Positions 4,844-6,255 of a stretch of DNA of 6,255 bases are shown piece by piece. The DNA is from an uncultured Candidatus Melainabacteria bacterium. Its GTDB lineage: Bacteria > Cyanobacteriota > Vampirovibrionia > Gastranaerophilales > Gastranaerophilaceae. A program made the translations under genes and the position numbers. The DNA lies in NCBI GenBank assembly GCA_934747335.1, contig CAKVGS010000059.1, positions 1 to 6,255 of the forward strand, written 5' to 3'. Position 1 is the stretch's first letter. Every line of letters starts with the position of its first letter. The notes under the pieces were generated by a model. It had not been told where the DNA came from. It did not search any database and saw only the letters and a list, made by a program, of their open reading frames with translations.

Positions 4844-5833
4844 ATGACACTCACAATCAACACAAACGTTTCGTCAATTATCGCTCAAAGAAATTTGAAC
4901 AACGCGACGAACAGCTTAAACCAATCTATTGAAAGAATGTCCACAGGTTACAAGATTAACCACGCAAAAGACAACGCTGCCGGTTATTCTATTTCAAACA
5001 TGTGGAACACTCAATTAGGTTCTTTAGATGTTGCAGCTGATAACGCTGCTACGGGTTCTGACTTATTAACAACTGCAGAGCAAACTTACGGTTTGTTAAC
5101 AGAACACTTGCAACGTATTAGAGATTTGACCGAACAAGCTGCTAACGGAACTTACGGTTCATCATCATTAAAAGCTATTCAATCAGAAGTTGTTGCAAGA
5201 TTGCAAGAAATCAGCCGTATTGCAGCAAACTCAGAATTCAACGGCATTAAGCTAATGTCTTATACCCAAGATGGTGATGGCAGTGGAGTTACAGGTAATG
5301 GTATAAATCTTCAAGTAGGTTTATATCAAGATAAGAACAGTGTGATTAACTTAGATGTATCTTTATTTAAAGATGCCAGCATTAAAGGTTTATTTGGTGA
5401 TAACACAGCACTTAAAACAAATTTAGAAAAAGCAAACGGCGCAGCAGTTGACGTAAAGAATTATAACACTCCTGAAGGTTATAAAGCATTTGCAGCAGCT
5501 TGTGCAGGATTAAAAGTAAAAGGTGATGACTTAATATTACAAGATGACGCTGATTATGGTGCAAATAAAATGCTTGCATATATTGATGAAGCTATTAATG
5601 AAATTTCAAGAAGAACAACTGCAATTGGTGCTGCTCAAAACAGAGTAGAGTCAGCTATTTCTGCAATTGATGTTCAATCACAAAACTTGACATCATCATT
5701 ATCTACACTTAGAGATACTGATGTTGCTGAGGAATCATCAAGTTATATTCAAGCACAAATCTTGCAACAAGCATCTGCTACATTATTAGCAACTGCTAAC
5801 CAAACTCCAAGTATCGCATTGAACTTAATTTAA
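4844..5833 (+). CDS. fliC: Flagellin (filament subunit)
   Basis: The 329-residue protein is exported through the flagellar type III apparatus and polymerises into the filament. The N-terminal D0/D1 part is canonical: LTINTNVSSIIAQRNLN (3-19), ERMSTGYKINHAKDNAAG (30-47), LQRIRDLTEQAANG (89-102), IQSEVVARLQEI (112-123) and EFNGIKLM (131-138). The C-terminal part has IGAAQNRVESAI (261-272), LRDTDVAEES (289-298) and AQILQQASATLLATANQ (304-320), ending ALNLI. The middle (about 140-240) is short, so it is a compact flagellin without large outer domains. Residues R91, L95 and E115 align with the TLR5-contact residues R90, L94 and E114 of Salmonella flagellin. One cysteine (C220) lies in the variable part, which is uncommon in flagellins. 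The gene stands alone with no other flagellar gene in the window, has a long structured leader and ends at its own terminator. Confidence 0.97.
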   Translation: MTLTINTNVSSIIAQRNLNNATNSLNQSIERMSTGYKINHAKDNAAGYSISNMWNTQLGSLDVAADNAATGSDLLTTAEQTYGLLTEHLQRIRDLTEQAANGTYGSSSLKAIQSEVVARLQEISRIAANSEFNGIKLMSYTQDGDGSGVTGNGINLQVGLYQDKNSVINLDVSLFKDASIKGLFGDNTALKTNLEKANGAAVDVKNYNTPEGYKAFAAACAGLKVKGDDLILQDDADYGANKMLAYIDEAINEISRRTTAIGAAQNRVESAISAIDVQSQNLTSSLSTLRDTDVAEESSSYIQAQILQQASATLLATANQTPSIALNLI

Positions 5834-5892
5834 GGTCAGGTGATATATGGATAAAACTTATTATTCGTGTAAGTTTGTTGGTTAGGGTATTT

Positions 5893-5921
5893 AAAAGGGA
5901 CGATTTTCAATCGTCCCTTTT
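5893..5921 (+). terminator. Intrinsic terminator of flagellin
   Basis: AAAAGGGACGATT (5893-5905) pairs perfectly with AATCGTCCCTTTT (5909-5921) around a TTC loop, giving a 13-bp stem. The T-run ends the stem and continues as GTTATT. It lies 59 bases after the flagellin stop. The A-run on the left side would let it work on the other strand too. Confidence 0.9.
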
Positions 5922-5980
5922 GTTATTAAAATTTGCAACCTCTATGAATAGCACTACTGTCCATGATAATTTTTATCAAA

Positions 5981-6165
5981 TGAACGACATTCGCACCGCG
6001 AGCGTGCAGCGATTAGCTGCGATAGCGAGCGAAAGAGAGCAGGCTCTGCCTGCAACATCCACTTTATCAACGCTCGTAAGAGCGTAGGAAGCGGTAGCGT
6101 GTTTTCTCTTTCTTTTCGTTCTTTTCTTTCTCTTTTTATTCGCAACAAAAGAGAAAGAAAAGAAC
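5981..6165 (-). repeat. 185-base structured repeat, copy 2 (inverted partner of 3351-3535)
   Basis: Read on the - strand, this runs from the long hairpin (6165-6118) through the purine run and the three GC-rich mini-hairpins to the shared end GTCGTTCA (5988-5981), colinear with copy 1. The hairpin arms 6118-6136 and 6147-6165 are 19 bp, with the 10-base loop TATTCGCAAC. Substitutions relative to copy 1 are scattered, about 14 by eye, and mostly avoid the stems. The copy starts 59 bases after the flagellin terminator. Both copies point their long hairpin outward, away from the unknown gene and flagellin. Confidence 0.85.
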
Positions 6166-6200
6166 ATTTCAAAAAAACTTTTTTATTTCAAAATAATTCT

Positions 6201-6245
6201 CTTACTTTTTTCTTCTTTATTGCGATAAAAGAAGAAAAAAGTAAG
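6201..6245. repeat. Third pyrimidine/purine hairpin, same style as those in the 185-base repeats
   Basis: CTTACTTTTTTCTTC (6201-6215) pairs perfectly with GAAGAAAAAAGTAAG (6231-6245), and the pairing continues inward with one extra A in the right arm, leaving a TGCG apex. The loop region TTATTGCGATAAA carries the reverse complement of the TATCGCAA loop seen at 3370-3377. The arms differ in sequence from the 185-base repeats, so only architecture and loop are shared. It may begin another repeat element that runs off the window. Confidence 0.6.
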
Positions 6246-6255
6246 CAAAAAAGAA

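Noticed and set aside
4681..4863. 60-residue - strand frame over the flagellin leader
   Set aside because: It overlaps the flagellin start and SD, has no SD of its own, and has no recognisable protein character.
5847..5885. 12-codon micro-frame after flagellin (ATG with an AGGTG upstream)
   Set aside because: It is too short to judge, the SD-like spacing is tight, and no conservation evidence is available.
5875..6087. 70-residue frame on the + strand after flagellin
   Set aside because: It runs through the flagellin terminator stem and into repeat copy 2, has no SD, and yields the same repeat-derived peptide.
5954..6172. Two overlapping - strand frames rich in Lys/Arg
   Set aside because: Both are low-complexity translations of the purine-rich hairpin and the mini-hairpins of repeat copy 2.

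Overview
The window is AT-rich bacterial DNA. It carries a small carbohydrate/acid-sugar gene set on the + strand (bases 1-3291), then a repeat-bounded segment with one unrecognised gene on the - strand and a complete flagellin gene on the + strand (about 3351-6165). The organism is a motile bacterium with a low-GC genome. The flagellin type, the low GC and the many dispersed purine/pyrimidine hairpin repeats would fit a gut Candidatus Gastranaerophilales (Melainabacteria). That assignment is an impression from style; no marker gene here proves it.

Left part. The window opens in the last codons of an upstream gene (3-77). Its stop overlaps the start of a DUF1537-type four-carbon acid sugar kinase by one base (TAATG). 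The kinase overlaps a PdxA-family dehydrogenase by 8 bases. A kinase plus PdxA2 is the known minimal route from D-threonate to dihydroxyacetone phosphate, so the pair most likely degrades a C4 sugar acid. The PdxA copy keeps its three metal histidines but has Gln where the family normally has His in the GHTE substrate loop. After a 43-base gap comes a DPM1/GtrB-like family 2 glycosyltransferase with two C-terminal membrane helices. Neither PdxA nor the glycosyltransferase has a recognisable Shine-Dalgarno sequence, and the kinase has none at a normal distance.

Right part. Two 185-base copies of one structured repeat (3351-3535 and, inverted, 5981-6165) flank a 2.4 kb segment. That segment holds a 174-residue protein of unknown function (-) and, divergent from it, flagellin (+). 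The 738-base gap between them holds a chain of short palindromic repeats, a hairpin with a U-tract about 100 bases before the flagellin start, and a leader with GGA motifs. One of these matches the CsrA consensus at 10 of 12 positions, one sits in a hairpin loop, and one is in the ribosome binding site. This resembles CsrA-controlled flagellin leaders known from other bacteria. Flagellin ends at a strong intrinsic terminator. A third hairpin of the same style as those in the large repeats lies near the right edge.

No tRNA, rRNA, CRISPR array, transposase or recombinase was seen. Nothing here is clearly a new defence or mobile system. The most unusual items are the repeat-flanked unknown-gene/flagellin cassette and the complex flagellin leader.
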